A stretch of DNA of 64,000 bases from Hanleya hanleyi (taxonomy: Eukaryota > Mollusca > Polyplacophora > Lepidopleurida > Hanleyidae): positions 52,676-116,675 of the forward strand of contig JAVTVY010025368.1 in assembly GCA_036873755.1 (NCBI GenBank), read 5' to 3'. Both the position numbers and the translations under genes were made by a program. This document shows positions 48,790 through 60,470 of the stretch, piece after piece; within the stretch, counting starts at the first letter, position 1, and the number at the start of each line of letters is the position of its first letter. The notes beneath the pieces were generated by a model. That model had not been told where the DNA came from. It did not search any database and was given only the letters and a program-made list of their open reading frames with translations.

Positions 48790-49720
48790 GGTGATAATTT
48801 TTACCTCTTGGGAAATTTTGTAAGTCCGGGCAAGTCCATCTCCGATTTCTCGTTAACACCAAATCTCAAGAATGACTATGCCTAGGAACAGCAAACTTAT
48901 ATCACGGTCGGTCGATATTTCACGTAAGCACTATTGTCTGGGTCTTTGTGTCATTGAAAAGGCACTGGTCTAGACACATTCTTGTCCCCAGACTTGAATA
49001 TTGTATCCCAGACTTGGCTATTGTATGCATTGTCTCGTGATTCTTACATAAAGTATGAACCATACGGTCATATATGCATACAGCAGAAGTCTATTGAAAA
49101 TCGATGATATTGAGCCAGTTTTTTTAGGTCACCAGGTCATATGATGTCAAATTTGTCACAAATTACTTCTTACAATCATAAATGCATCTCAGGAATGATA
49201 CGGTCTAGGCTGACTATACTTATACTTTTCATATCTGGTGATGGGCTACTACTAAAATTTTCTTCGGGGTATTGTCAACATGAACATATGTCTGTCTGTC
49301 TGTCTTTTTATTACAACCATATCCCAACAATGACTATGTCTAGGAACACCAAACTTGTCTCACATATGTGTGTGGTCGTGTTAAATGAGCCTATCAAAAA
49401 TCTTTCAGATTGACCCATGATTTTCTGGGTCACCAGGGCAAAGTTGACTAATCAATTGCTCTTTTACCACCATATCTCGACAAGAATGATGAGACCAAAG
49501 CTCAATGAACTTACAACAGACTGGTTATGGGCTACTGCTAAATTGGCTTTGGGGTATTGTCATTATGTAAGCATATATCCGTCTTTCTGTCTCATGCTCA
49601 AGGCCGCGGTGTTCTCAGTGCTTTTCATGGTTCATGTTATAACTTCTGTTTGTTGGTCAGGACTCATAAGTTGGTCATGACTCATCTGACTGATTACACT
49701 GCTATTTGAACAGATTCATT
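48790..49720 (+). repeat. Degenerate tandem repeat, about 330-bp units
   Basis: GAATGACTATG.CTAGGAACA.CAAACTT occurs near 48870 and 49330. GGGCTACT.CTAAA.TT..TTCGGGGTATTGTCA occurs near 49243 and 49530, each followed by GTCTGTCTGTCT-like sequence. Resembles the bodies of the other tandem-repeat elements in structure. Confidence 0.55.
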
Positions 49721-50849
49721 TTGGATGAGCAAAAGGTGAGCACAAGTACATGTAGTTCCCCAACTCTTAAGGGAAGGTCTACAAATAGTGTGAGAGTTGG
49801 CCGCAATGAATCTTGCTGATTAGTTTGTGAAGTATGTTATAGTCCGGTTATTGAAGCATGTTGGAACGATATTGGTGTTCCTCTGAGTAAAGTCAAGTGT
49901 AAGATATTGCTGGTCACCTATTCTATTCATGTGTGACGTATTGGTGAAGATGATGAATCAGTCTGACTCGCTATGATCGTTAACGTTATAACCTTGGGCT
50001 CTTAAGTCCTGTTTTATTGAACATATCTAATGTATCGAGCCAGACGTAGATGATATATATCATTATATTCCCGAGAATAACTGATGAAAAATCTTTTGTC
50101 ATTAAAAGCTCATCAAAAATGTTTGGGTTTTTTTGCGTTACCAGTATTGACCTTCGCATAGAGAAACATTGAATGATATCCGTGTTAGACGAACCTTACA
50201 GGATGTCAATAGATCAACTATAATGTGTTATTATGAGATGAACTTGCCAGATGCTTTTAGCTTATAACTGTAAATAAATATTTAATAGCCATCTTTCATG
50301 TCTGCCAAATATGTATTTTCCCTGTAAGTCAATGGCAGTTCTGCCATTGATGGAGTGATGTAGTTTACTGAGCTCAGCAGAAAATCACCACACTTTACGA
50401 TTAATTCCAACGCCAAAACCACTTTCACATAAAGCCATTTTGATGATCTATGAAGGCAATCATCACCTGTAGAAGGTATGATTCACCCTGGTTTCTATGG
50501 TTACAGTGAGCTGTTATAACACGATAACACATAACACCGGGTTCAATATTAGACAACTGAGGATATTTGTTTCTGCATGTCCTCATTATATGGATCTTAA
50601 TGACCATAGTCAGAATTGTTTCCACAAACATCAGTCGTCCAAACCATCTCAATTCCATGTGAACGGGCAGCATAAAAAACATAACAAATAACAGTTACAT
50701 GTATTAAGTTTAGGGGCATACTGAAGGTATGTATGCTTAAAATGGAGAGTTTTGATTTGCTTGACTGAATTGCACAGATTGTCATGCTCAGGTCTTTTTC
50801 TCAATTTCCATGCAATTTTTGGTTATGGACTTTTGAGCCTCCGTGCTTT
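49721..50849. other. Intron, nothing recognised
   Basis: No exon or recognised repeat. Confidence 0.45.
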
Positions 50850-51240
50850 ATGCCCAACGCACACATCGGACATATTGTTTTATTAGAAGAAAAGTAGTGT
50901 TCCAAGCTGTTTGAATATGTGTACATGTATGCGGGGCCCAAAAACATCTGTTTGGAATAAATGTTCGTGAAATCAAACTTGTTTAATTTTGCGAACATGT
51001 TTTACCCAGGAAACTGCAAACATTTCTCGGAACATGTTTTGCCCTGAAGACTGCAAACATTTCTGAAAACATCTTCCAATTATTAACCAATAAACTGGGG
51101 AGCCACGCTCATGCGACAAAGGATTGAACCTGAGGCAATGTCTACTTGTGGCACTGGCGGTTTGTTTCAAGATGAAATGTTCCCTGTTTGCGGGAAACAT
51201 GTTCTAAAACAACAAAATGTTCGCTGTGTTCATTGGGCTT
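50850..51240. mobile_element. MITE, AAGCCCAACGCACAC family, copy 2
   Basis: ATGCCCAACGCACACATCGG at the left and TGTTCGCTGTGTTCATTGGG at the right; same interior as 45683-46053, same orientation, same MTMR intron region. Confidence 0.8.
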
Positions 51241-51342
51241 TAACATTATACATGTACCAACCTTGATTCAGTGCTAAATTTATTGTGAAATAACTTTATG
51301 CTAGGTGGAAAGATTACAGTTATCATGACTTGAGTCACTGGA

Positions 51343-52552
51343 CAGGGGCAGATACAGGCCTTATTTTATACCGTTATACGGCACCCAAAATAAACGAGGT
51401 CTAAACGCCCAAATTAAGAAAGGAAAAATGCCCAAATTACAACGGAAAAATTCATGTATTTTAGTTTATCAGGGTGCGAAATAGCCCGTTGCCCGTGGCA
51501 ACCTAAATTTCTTTTGAGCAACCAAATTCTGTCCAAATTGCAATGCATTTGGATGTGTTGGTTGCCCTTACTTGCCGATGGGCAACTAGAATTTGTTTGT
51601 CTATTTCATACCCTGTTTATTATGCAGCAAATGTACGTTTTGTATTTAATTTTGAGATGGTTTACTCACGTTTGCGTTTGTCACTTCAAAAATGAAGCGG
51701 CCAAATGAAGACGTAAATTACCAATGCGAGCCGCCATGTTATATTTACCAACCCGATTCATATGAACTTCACTTGATAACTTGATAGGGAAATGATAACT
51801 TTAACAACGCTGAACGCTAGCCGGAAGTTATCGTCTTGCGGGCCGCGTGGAATATGGTGTTCGCGCAGCGACCCCTGGTGGCAAGGTTGATTAGAGCAGA
51901 CTTTTACTTCTCGTGAAGAAAGCAGACGAAACTGCCACGTGGTCGGCCACCGACAACCGGGAGTTCTCATAATCCGAAAAGCGCCAGCTGTGCCCACAGT
52001 CAGAAGAGAACTGCTGAGCTTGTGAAGACAACGGGCGGGGAATAGGCCGTTTTATTCAGAAACGTCCACGGACCGATCCTGGTAATTTCATGTTCCTAAG
52101 TCATGTTCTTTGGGAGTTGTCTCCCCTTGGTCTATGTCACCAATGCAGAGATCACCAGGTTTTCAGTTGCCAAGTCTCACAGAATTTTCGTGAGTGTCAA
52201 GAAATATGGACTAACCTCCCGGTCTTACGGAAGAGTTTAGAAATCTCACGGAATTCAAAGAATATCTTCTCAAGTCTAAATCTGCAAAAAAATGATTCAT
52301 TTTCTCATGAAAATGATACAACATTTTTTTTCTCATGAAAATTGGGATGTAATATAACATTTTTGACAATTTTTCTATAAAAATTTACATAATCTCATAT
52401 GGAAATTTATTGTCTGGAAATGCGTCTGATGCGTTTTAGAGCATCTGAGAACATCTACCGGCTGGGGCCCTAGGCGGGCCCCAGACCCCCAGCCAAAGTG
52501 CGCGAGGCGAAACTAAAAGGGCGCCCAAATTAAAAAGCTGTATCTGCCCCTG
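51343..52552. mobile_element. hAT-like element, 15-bp perfect inverted ends, 5-bp target duplication
   Basis: CAGGGGCAGATACAG (51343-51357) is the exact inverse of 52538-52552. The flanks are CTGGA on both sides (51338-51342 and 52553-52557). CAGGGG-type ends are typical of the hAT superfamily; a 5-bp duplication (rather than 8) is known for some hAT lineages. CGCCCAAATTA occurs near both ends. The interior does not encode a recognisable transposase. It lies about 100 bases before an MTMR exon and contains a nested MITE. Confidence 0.85.
51470..51615. mobile_element. 146-bp MITE nested in the hAT-like element
   Basis: CAGGGTGCGAAATAG at the left; the right end is the inverse of CAGGGTATGAAATAG. 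Target duplication TTTAT (51465-51469, 51616-51620). The interior GTTGCCCGTGGCAAC and GTTGCCC...GGGCAAC is palindromic. Confidence 0.85.
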
Positions 52553-52655
52553 CTGGAAATATATGTGCCTGATATCTTCTGACAGGTGGACTGTATTTCC
52601 ATACAATAGCGTAAGTTATGCTTCAAGTTACTCAATATTCCTTTGTGTATTTCAG

Positions 52656-52784
52656 CTCTGTGACACGTACCCTCGCCACCTGTTTGTTCCAGCGTTTGCG
52701 AGCACGCCAGTCCTGGTGGGTAGCTCGAAATTCAGGAGTCGAGGAAGACTTCCTGCTCTCTCATTTCTGCACCGAGATAACCAG
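52656..52784 (+). CDS. MTMR6: MTMR exon: phosphatase domain, N-terminal part
   Basis: 43 codons, phase 0 at both ends, acceptor TATTTCAG, donor CAG|GTAGTT. The peptide begins LCDTYPRHLFVP and contains VGSSKFRSRGRLPALS, the conserved GSSKFRS-x-R-x-P-x-LS stretch found in active myotubularins. The exon starts only about 100 bases after the right end of the hAT-like element (51343-52552), so the transposon sits close to the splice acceptor without disturbing it. Confidence 0.97.
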
Positions 52785-53159
52785 GTAGTTCTCCTGACTT
52801 ACCTCACCTCCCTTGAATATCCACAATGCCAGGTGTTTCAGTGGGTTTCTGAATCTAGTATGAAACTAAATTAATGTTGCATACATGTACATGGATTGAT
52901 GCTGTGAAAGAAGGGCTCACAGACATTAAATGATCACAGAAGAGTCTTCCCAATTCATCACAATAAAGATATTTCGAATCACTGTGAATGATTCATTAAT
53001 TTTGGTACCGGTATGCTTTAATATTTAATGATGCGGATTGTTGGCCACCAAGAAATCAACTGGGTGATCCCGGATAATCACTGTGATCGTTCAGTAGTTT
53101 TATCAATCGTTGTGCAGCAAATTTTTGTTCAACCAGAAAACTGATTGTTGAATGAGAAA

Positions 53160-53380
53160 TAATAAATCCCCCTTATTCAAGTTCAATTACCCCAAATGTT
53201 GTGGATCAAATTTAATCACTCATTCTAAAAGGTTTAATCACCCTCTAAAATTATCAAAATAATGAAGAAATAATGGATTATCTGCATGATTTTGGACCTT
53301 TTTATCAACTTCTGTTAGAATAAATTTGTTCACCCTCGGATTTCATGTTGGAAAATTTCACTTCCTGTGATGAGCCTATG
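53160..53380 (+). repeat. MITE-like dispersed repeat, copy 3 of 3
   Basis: ATTCAAGTTCAATTACCCC, TCAAAATAATGAAGA, TTTTATCAACTT and CACTTCCTGTGATGA follow the order of 17827-18110. Confidence 0.55.
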
Positions 53381-53650
53381 CAGACTTGGACTTCAAACTA
53401 CAGGATTGGTTCATACAGTTCTCATCTTACATGTCTTAATTGCCACCGAAACCATTATAGACAGGTTCTAATAATATTGTAATCTGATTTGTCTGCTACA
53501 TGTCTGGATAATTTTCAATGGTAGGTTTTCAATATATTAAATTTGCCTGTTTGAAATTGGCCTTCTACATGTTGAAAAGATGATCTATTGTTGTGTGTCG
53601 TACCAGTCACTGCAAAATATATACAGTTTTCCAATAATTCTTTGCTTTAG

Positions 53651-53785
53651 GCGTCAATAACACGGTGCAGTCAGCCATTGTCGGGGTTCAGTGCACGATG
53701 TATGGAGGACGAACACATGTTACAGGCAATCTTGAAGGCTAACCCCAAATCTAAATTCTTATATGTGGTGGATACAAGGCCCAAG
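53651..53785 (+). CDS. MTMR6: MTMR exon: PLSGFSAR phosphatase segment
   Basis: 45 codons in phase 0, acceptor TTGCTTTAG, donor AAG|GTCAGT. The peptide RCSQPLSGFSARCMEDE is one of the most conserved runs in the myotubularin family, followed by LQAILKANP and the strand FLYVVDTRPK. The last motif (DxRPK) precedes the NAMANKAAGKG segment of the next exon exactly as in vertebrate MTMR6/7/8. Confidence 0.97.
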
Positions 53786-54600
53786 GTCAGTTATGTCACA
53801 GTGTTTCAATATATAATTTTTGGGGGAAATAATTATGTTTTGAGGAAACTAGTATGCATAATAAAACAGTGAAAAGGGACCTGTACATTCAACTAAGAAT
53901 TCAGAATTTTCTGACCTATCAACATACCATAAGTAACTTGAAACCAAGAGGACATGTTAGAAATTACACTAAAGTGAAACCGGCTACATACTAAGCCAGG
54001 GTATAATAGGGACATACATGTGTAATAAGGTCTGATTAGAATACATGGACTCTCAAAAGGTTTGGTCAATATCATGTGATCATAGTATTAATACAGGGAG
54101 TATTCCAGAGTAGTTTTGATATCGGTATACCGGTATCGGCACTCAAACTTGCATGCTCCAATACTGTCAAACCAATTTGAATGTTGGCTAAAATATAAAC
54201 CAAAACTACTTAAAATCACTCTAATGGTCCTATTTTTATTATTTATCGAATAAATACTGGATTATTTCCTGTGCAGAGCAGGTGGAAAGACAAAATATTC
54301 CAACTAACATCGTGCTTCTTGACTAAATCTATGCGGGGTGCCATTTTAGCATGTGTTAAGCCCACTACGCATCTGTTTTGCGCCGAATGTTTACTTCCAG
54401 TTTCGCTGTAGTCGACCGTTGTCCCCCAAAAATGCTTGGATTAGTCCCTGTAATAGTCCACATAGAGACGAATTTCAGGCTTGAACAAATTGGAGTTTGC
54501 ATCCCTATTTTTAGACAATCCTGATCGGATGTCCAAAGGATATGCAAAAAGGGTTACACAAAATCATTTTGCGTAACCTTCGCACGACCTGAAATAAAGG

Positions 54601-55245
54601 TTAAAATGATTGTAAACCCTTAGTATAGTTTCCTTCAAATGAAAGACCATTGCGAACTGTGTCGGAAAATATATATTGTAATTTATTACGATTTTATTAC
54701 ACAGAGTAAACTGCAAATAAAGCATGGTATTCTATGGTGGTCTGTTGCAATCATATCTAGGTCCAGTGACGTCACACTGCCTTAATACATAAATTTCAAA
54801 CTGTGTATGCACTTTCCAGTGCTTACGGTTTGTATACCTGAGTTTCAACACATACTTACTGTTTCAATGTGCATTTTTCACCAAAATCGGGGAAATTAAA
54901 TGCAAGATTCGAATTGACTTGACCCTTACGAGTTACCATCTCCCAGATTATGTGAAACATGCATATTGAAACAGTGAGTCTATGTTGAAACTCAAAGTAT
55001 ACACACCTTAAGCTTGAATCAAGCATTGAAAAGTGCATACACAGTTTGAAATATGTGTATTAAGGCAGTGTGATGTCACTGGACCTAGATATGATTGCAA
55101 CAGACCACCATAGAATACCAATCTTTATTTGCAATTTACTCTGTGTAATAAAATCGTAAAAAATTACTATAAATATTTTCCCACACTGTTTGCAATGGTC
55201 TTTCATTTGATGAAAACTATACTTGAGGGTTTACGATCACTTTAA
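54601..55245. mobile_element. Fold-back element, copy 2, in an MTMR intron
   Basis: Same family as 22140-22798, bounded by TTAA on both sides; the arms are inverse copies. The CRE palindrome is intact on the left (54767-54774) and mutated on the right (TGATGTCA). Lies in the intron before the exon at 55515, so the pre-mRNA could form a hairpin of about 300 bp. Confidence 0.85.
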
Positions 55246-55514
55246 GTAATTTATCCAGGCCTGCCAATGCAGTTGAAGCCCAATCCTGTGTTCATATTCC
55301 CTAGATCAGTTATCATTGATAGTTGTACTCCAATAGTTAGCTAGTAAAGCCTATGTTGGTCGATACTTGTTTATTACCTGAGCAGAACGTCACAATAATT
55401 TTAAATCATAATCATGATAATTAATGGCTTCTTGAGAAAGTACATGTGATAATATGAAGATAGAATCTTTATGAATTGATCAAGTTGTTGATGAATGAAC
55501 TGTGTTTTTTTCAG

Positions 55515-55647
55515 ATAAACGCGATGGCTAATAAAGCGGCTGGGAAAGGCTACGAGAATGAGAGTTTCTATGCAGATATCAAATTTCAGTTCCTGGGGAT
55601 AGAAAATATACACGTGATGAGAACGAGCTTACAAAAACTACTGGAAT
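55515..55647 (+). CDS. MTMR6: MTMR exon: NAMANKAAGKGYEN segment
   Basis: 44 codons plus one base between TTTTTCAG and GTAAGA. The peptide INAMANKAAGKGYENESFY followed by FLGIENIHVMRTSLQKLLE is typical of the active myotubularin phosphatase core. The split codon with the next exon gives Leu (T|TG), where vertebrates have Val, then CELK. The acceptor lies about 270 bases after a 645-bp fold-back element in the preceding intron. Confidence 0.97.
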
Positions 55648-56103
55648 GTAAGACATTGGCATTTCATCAAACATTATTCCTTGCTTTTGTAAGTTCATCA
55701 AGCCATAGTACTTAACATAAGCATGCTGAACCTTATCTGAGACGTTTTCATCTATACTTTGGTGCTATTGCAGTAAACTACTATAAATCGAGAAAAAATC
55801 AAGGGTGACCCCATATTCAATAAACATATATGTGGCAATGTCATTGTGTCCTCAGAATATTTATTAGGTATTTCAGTGATTTTCTTTGATATTATCAGAT
55901 ATTCTTGTTATTTTTCAGTAACAAAGTGGAGAATTTTACTATTGCAAGCTCAGTTACCATTTAAATGTTGTCGATAATGCTCACATTATACACCATATTG
56001 ATTAAGGAAAACAAGTTAATATATCAGATTTCTCCAGCCCTGTTCAAATTGTTTTGTGTATGCCTGTTAAGAATGACTATAATATGAATGTTGTTTTCTG
56101 CAG

Positions 56104-56213
56104 TGTGTGAGTTGAAGAATCCAACGATGAATGTGTTCCTGTCTGGTCTGGAGAGTTGTGGCTGGCTCAAACATATCCGAGCCATCGCAGAGACCTCCGT
56201 CTTCATAGCAAAT
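56104..56213 (+). CDS. MTMR6: MTMR exon: ESCGWLKHI segment
   Basis: 110 bases between TTTCTGCAG and GTATGT; with the carried base, 37 residues. CELKNPTMNVFLSGLESCGWLKHI matches the vertebrate CELK...GLE-x-SGWL-x-HI region upstream of the active site, and the exon ends ETSVFIAN. The exon ends 43 bases before a piggyBac-like element that opens the 5.2-kb intron preceding the catalytic exon. Confidence 0.96.
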
Positions 56214-56256
56214 GTATGTACCACTCAACCATCTACATAGCCCACACGGGGCTCCC

Positions 56257-57347
56257 TTAACCCTTTCACCGATTAAACCCGGTACACGGGGATAACGAGA
56301 GTGCCACCCGTACGACCATCCCCGGTAGACCGGGTTAGCTTTAAACCTGTTCGCCATCACGATGGGTACAGCACTTGTATTTTTTTGCATCCGTTTTAAC
56401 AGAAATCTATCAAACACTGTATACTTCTGGAAAGCCAAAACCTTGATCAATTTGATTCTCGAAGTTGTTTGTTTGTTTGCAAAAGAAATAAAGCAAAATT
56501 AGATGTTGAACGGAAAAAATCGGAGCGAAAAATGCATTTTTCCTCACATACCGTGTGACGGGCCTGTCGGCAGCAAGCCGCAGAAATGGAAAAAATCATC
56601 GAAAACCTCTTCCTAACTCCTGTATTTTTGAACTTACACGACTGCTAAAGTGTGGTGAATATTCCCCAGACGATTAAAACTGCCAACGACGATCGACGAA
56701 GTTTATTTCCATATTTTTACGAGTCTTGATCCACAACGTGTGTCAAACAAAAATCCATTTCATTCAAGATGGATTCCCCCGCCGGCCGACGAGCCAATCG
56801 GTATGTGTAATTTTGCCCACGTGACCTCTATCAGCCAACATATTTGAGACGAGCGTAGACAGTGGCTGGAATGATGGAATGACATCATTTTACAATCCAA
56901 TCATATCCTCCGTTTTATTTTGCCATCCATTCTATGGACCAGATTATTTCCTGTGTAGAAAGGTGAAAGGTTACGCTTTCCAATGAGAGGTCAAACATGA
57001 AGATCGGCAGAGTAAAACTTGAGAAAAACGCTGTCAAATGCGGTCGAAAAAAGACGATTTCTCCGTTGGATTTTGACGTTTTTAAGTCGAGAAAGCCGGG
57101 GAAAAGCGCATTCTCTCGCAGTAAAACCTAATTTTGTATGCTATTTTATTTATTTTGCTGTAAAACTAGAGCAAATAACACTGGAGTGTGTATTGTGGAG
57201 ACAGGTTTCTTATGTTTTCTGCAAATCTCGGACGCAAACGCAATTTCTAGCATTCCAAAGACAACATATACAAATTTTAACAGTTCTCAGGGAATTGATC
57301 GTCAGCAGGTCACTTTTGTCAGGGGAAATAATCGGCGAAAGGGTTAA
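56257..57347. mobile_element. piggyBac-like element with TTAA duplications
   Basis: TTAACCCTTTCACCGATTA at the left; the right end reads, in inverse, TTAACCCTTTCGCCGATTA. A TTAA target and CCC-starting ends are hallmarks of piggyBac. The 1083-bp interior is moderately GC-rich but has no recognisable DDD transposase (longest frame about 129 codons at the right end), so it is non-autonomous. It starts 43 bases after an MTMR exon. Confidence 0.8.
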
Positions 57348-57992
57348 AGTTGCAAAACTGAAGAGAAATTATCTGCTATCTCCAAATAGGGAAGATAAAG
57401 CAAAATAACTGAAGAAAAAGCACCCAACTTGAAGGAAAACATCATTCCCTGTCGCTAAAACATCACACACCGGTCACAGAACAGCGCTATCTGAACCAGG
57501 GCAACAATTCTTTCTTGACAACATGACTGACCTGGGAGGTCAGGAAAGGGTCTTTCAGTTATTTCTTCATTGCCATCATGTTTGTTGAATGTCAAGCATC
57601 ACCGGTTATCTAGTAAATGGTAACTTAAGTGGAAATATCTAAGTTTTTATGAATCTTCAAGTCAATCATTCTTTCACGTCGACTGTGTGATGTTTTATGC
57701 AATGATCGATTGCTTCCTGTTTTCTAAATTTACAAGAAAATTCCACATTTTTACTAGTTCGGGATGGCATTTTTGATTCAACAAACATGCGGTATTGTCA
57801 AATTAGGGATATTGCAGACACGCCATGAAGAGTACAATTATTTTTCCACACCTTTGCGAGTCTGTGACTTTCTGTCATTCTGTGACTGATGTTTGATGTT
57901 TTAATGACAGAAAATGGTATTTTTCTTTCATATTTGGATACATTTCTCTCCGAAATAGTCATTTTCTTCAGGAGTGGACGATTTTTCTTCAG
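57348..57992. other. Intron, nothing recognised
   Basis: No repeats or exons recognised between the piggyBac-like element and family Z copy C. Confidence 0.45.
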
Positions 57993-60234
57993 TTTTTATC
58001 TCGCCTTACGAAGTAAAGGGGAGATATTGTGAGGGGGGAAAGAGGATGTCGTCGTCGGTGTCGGTGTCCCCTGCCTGGAAATGATAAGGTTCTTGGTTTA
58101 GCAAATTAAAAAAAAATCTAGAAAAATTAGAAAAAATATTAAAAAAATAAAAAAAATATGGGGGGTGGGTATGCCACCTGGGGGTACTACCCCTGGGGTG
58201 CTCCAATGTTAAAATCCCTATGATAGAGTTTTGCGTTTAGCTGAAGTGCACATGTACATCTGTACTTAGAAAGTTTGTTGCAGTTGTCAGCTGTCATTGG
58301 ATGATTATGAAACTTGGTACACATGTTTCTTATGATTAGAGGATGTACCTGTGCTATTTTTGAGAAGAAATATTAATTTTTCTCCAAATTATGGCAAATG
58401 ATAGAGTTTTCTGTTTAGGTGAATTGTACATGTAGGCCTCTATGTGTATACATGTACATGTACATGGTAAGTTTGCTGCAGTTGTCAGCTCTCATTGGAT
58501 GATTACAAAACTTGGTACACAGGTTTCTTATGATTAGAGAATGTACCTGTGCTATTTTTGAGATGAAATATTAATTTTTCTCCAAATTATGGCAAATGAT
58601 TGAGTTTTGCGTTTAGCTGAAGTGCACATGTACATCTGTACACCACAGTTTGCTGCAGTTGTCAGCTGTCATTGAATGATTATGAAACTTGGTACACATG
58701 TTTCTTATGATTAGAAGATGTACCTGTGCTATTTAGGAGATGAAATATTAATTTTTGTTCAAATTTTGAGGGTTTTGTCTAAGTAATCTGCCAATAATAA
58801 TGTACATGTATATACATGTACACCTGTACATGGAAAGTTTTCTGAAGCTGTCAGCTTTCATTGGATGAGTTTGACACTTGCTACCCAAGTTCAATGGGAT
58901 TTGAGGCTGTGCATGTGCTATTTAAGAAATATGACATTAAATATGAATTTTTGTCCTAATTATTGCAGTTTAGACTTTGTACGTTTCCATTGATAAGGTT
59001 TTTGTTGGGCAAAAATTTACATGTAGATCTGTACATGAAAAGTTTGTTGAACCTTTCGTGGGATGATTATAAAACTTGGTGGACATGTTTCATGTTTTCC
59101 TAGGTCACAGCTCTCCCGCAGTAATCCCACACGGGACTGACCTATCCAGCAGTATTCCCAAATGGCACTGGCCTATCCAGCAGTAATGCCACATGGGACT
59201 GACCTACATCCAGCAGTAATCCCATACGGAACTCAACTATCCAGCAGTAATCCCAGACCAGACTGGTCTATCCAGCAGTAATCCCATTTGGGACTGGCCT
59301 ATCCAGCAGTAATCTCACACAGAGCTGACCTATCCAGCAGTAATTCCAAATGGCACTGGCCTATCCAGCAGTAATGCCACACGGGACTGACCTATCCAGC
59401 AGTAATCCCAGACCGGACTGGCCTATCCAGCAGTAATCCCACATGGGACTGGCCTATCCAGCAGTAATTCAACACGGGACTGGCCTATGCAGCAGTAATC
59501 TCACACGGGACTGACCTATCCAGAAGTAATATGACACTGGACTGCAATATGCAGCAGTAATCCCACATGGCACTGACCTATCCAGCCATAATCCTACATG
59601 GGACTAACCTATCCCGCTGTAATCCCACACAGGTTTAGCCAATCCAGCAGTAATCCCACATGGGACTGGCCTCCCCAGCCGTAATCCCACACAGGATTGC
59701 CGTATGCAGCAGTAATCCCACACTGGACTGCCTGTGCAGCAGTAATCCCACACGGGACTGTCCTATCCAGCATTAATCCCATACGAGACTCATCTATCCA
59801 GCAGTAATCCCAGACAGGACTGGCCTATCCAGCAGTAATCCCATTTGGGACTGGACTATCCAGCAGTAATCCCACAGGGGACTGGCCTATCCATCAGTAA
59901 TAACACACGCGACTGCTCCATCCAGCAGTAATCCTACACAGGACTGGCCTATCCAGCAGTAATCTCACATGGGACTGACCTATCCAGCAGTAATCTCAAC
60001 TGGACTGCCCTATGCACCAGTAATCCGACGGCACTGACCTATCCATCCTGCATGGGATTAACTTATATGCCAGTAATCCTACATAGGACTGATGTTATTG
60101 TCTGTACCAGATAATCTATTGTCTGTACCACATCACCTATTCCAGACCTTATTGTTTGCTCTGCATGTAGGCTTTCAATACTGCTGCACCTTCGGCGGAT
60201 GAACCCGCAAGGCGAGATGTTGGGGTTCTCAGAA
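57993..60234 (+). mobile_element. Tandem-repeat element, family Z, copy C
   Basis: Full head hairpin, GTCGTCGGTGTCGGTGTC, about five long units (58200-59095), a 31-bp array of about 31 copies (59105-60075) and the same right end (CGCAAGGCGAGAT, GTTGGGGTTCTCAGAA). Nearly collinear with copy A (28470-30119) with extra 31-bp units. It occupies much of the intron before the catalytic exon. Confidence 0.85.
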
Positions 60235-60470
60235 AGCTTAACAAATTCTCCTTCTGAAGCTCAGGATGGCCTGATACATACTGTCTTTGGTCATGATGGT
60301 GATACATGTAATTTCAAATTAGAAATTTGTACACGCGATGCCATAATATAGTGTTTCAGGTTATGGGAGCAATGTTTCAGTGTACATAGATTTCACTAAT
60401 TGGATAAAAATACAAAAATGTATCCTGCATTGTGCTTTAGATTTAGCATTTGAATGTTAGTTGTGAAGGT

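Noticed and set aside
54119..54138. GATATCGGTATACCGGTATC near-palindrome
   Set aside because: A single short palindrome with mismatches, without a repeat context; expected by chance in a window of this size.
57019..57408. 129-codon frame as a piggyBac transposase remnant
   Set aside because: It crosses the element's right end and shows no DDD catalytic or Cys-rich domain features.
59105..60075. CRISPR-like array of regularly spaced repeats
   Set aside because: The 31-bp units are directly adjacent with no unique spacers, in an animal genome and inside a mobile element; it is a tandem array. The same applies to 29352-29945 and 39315-40470.
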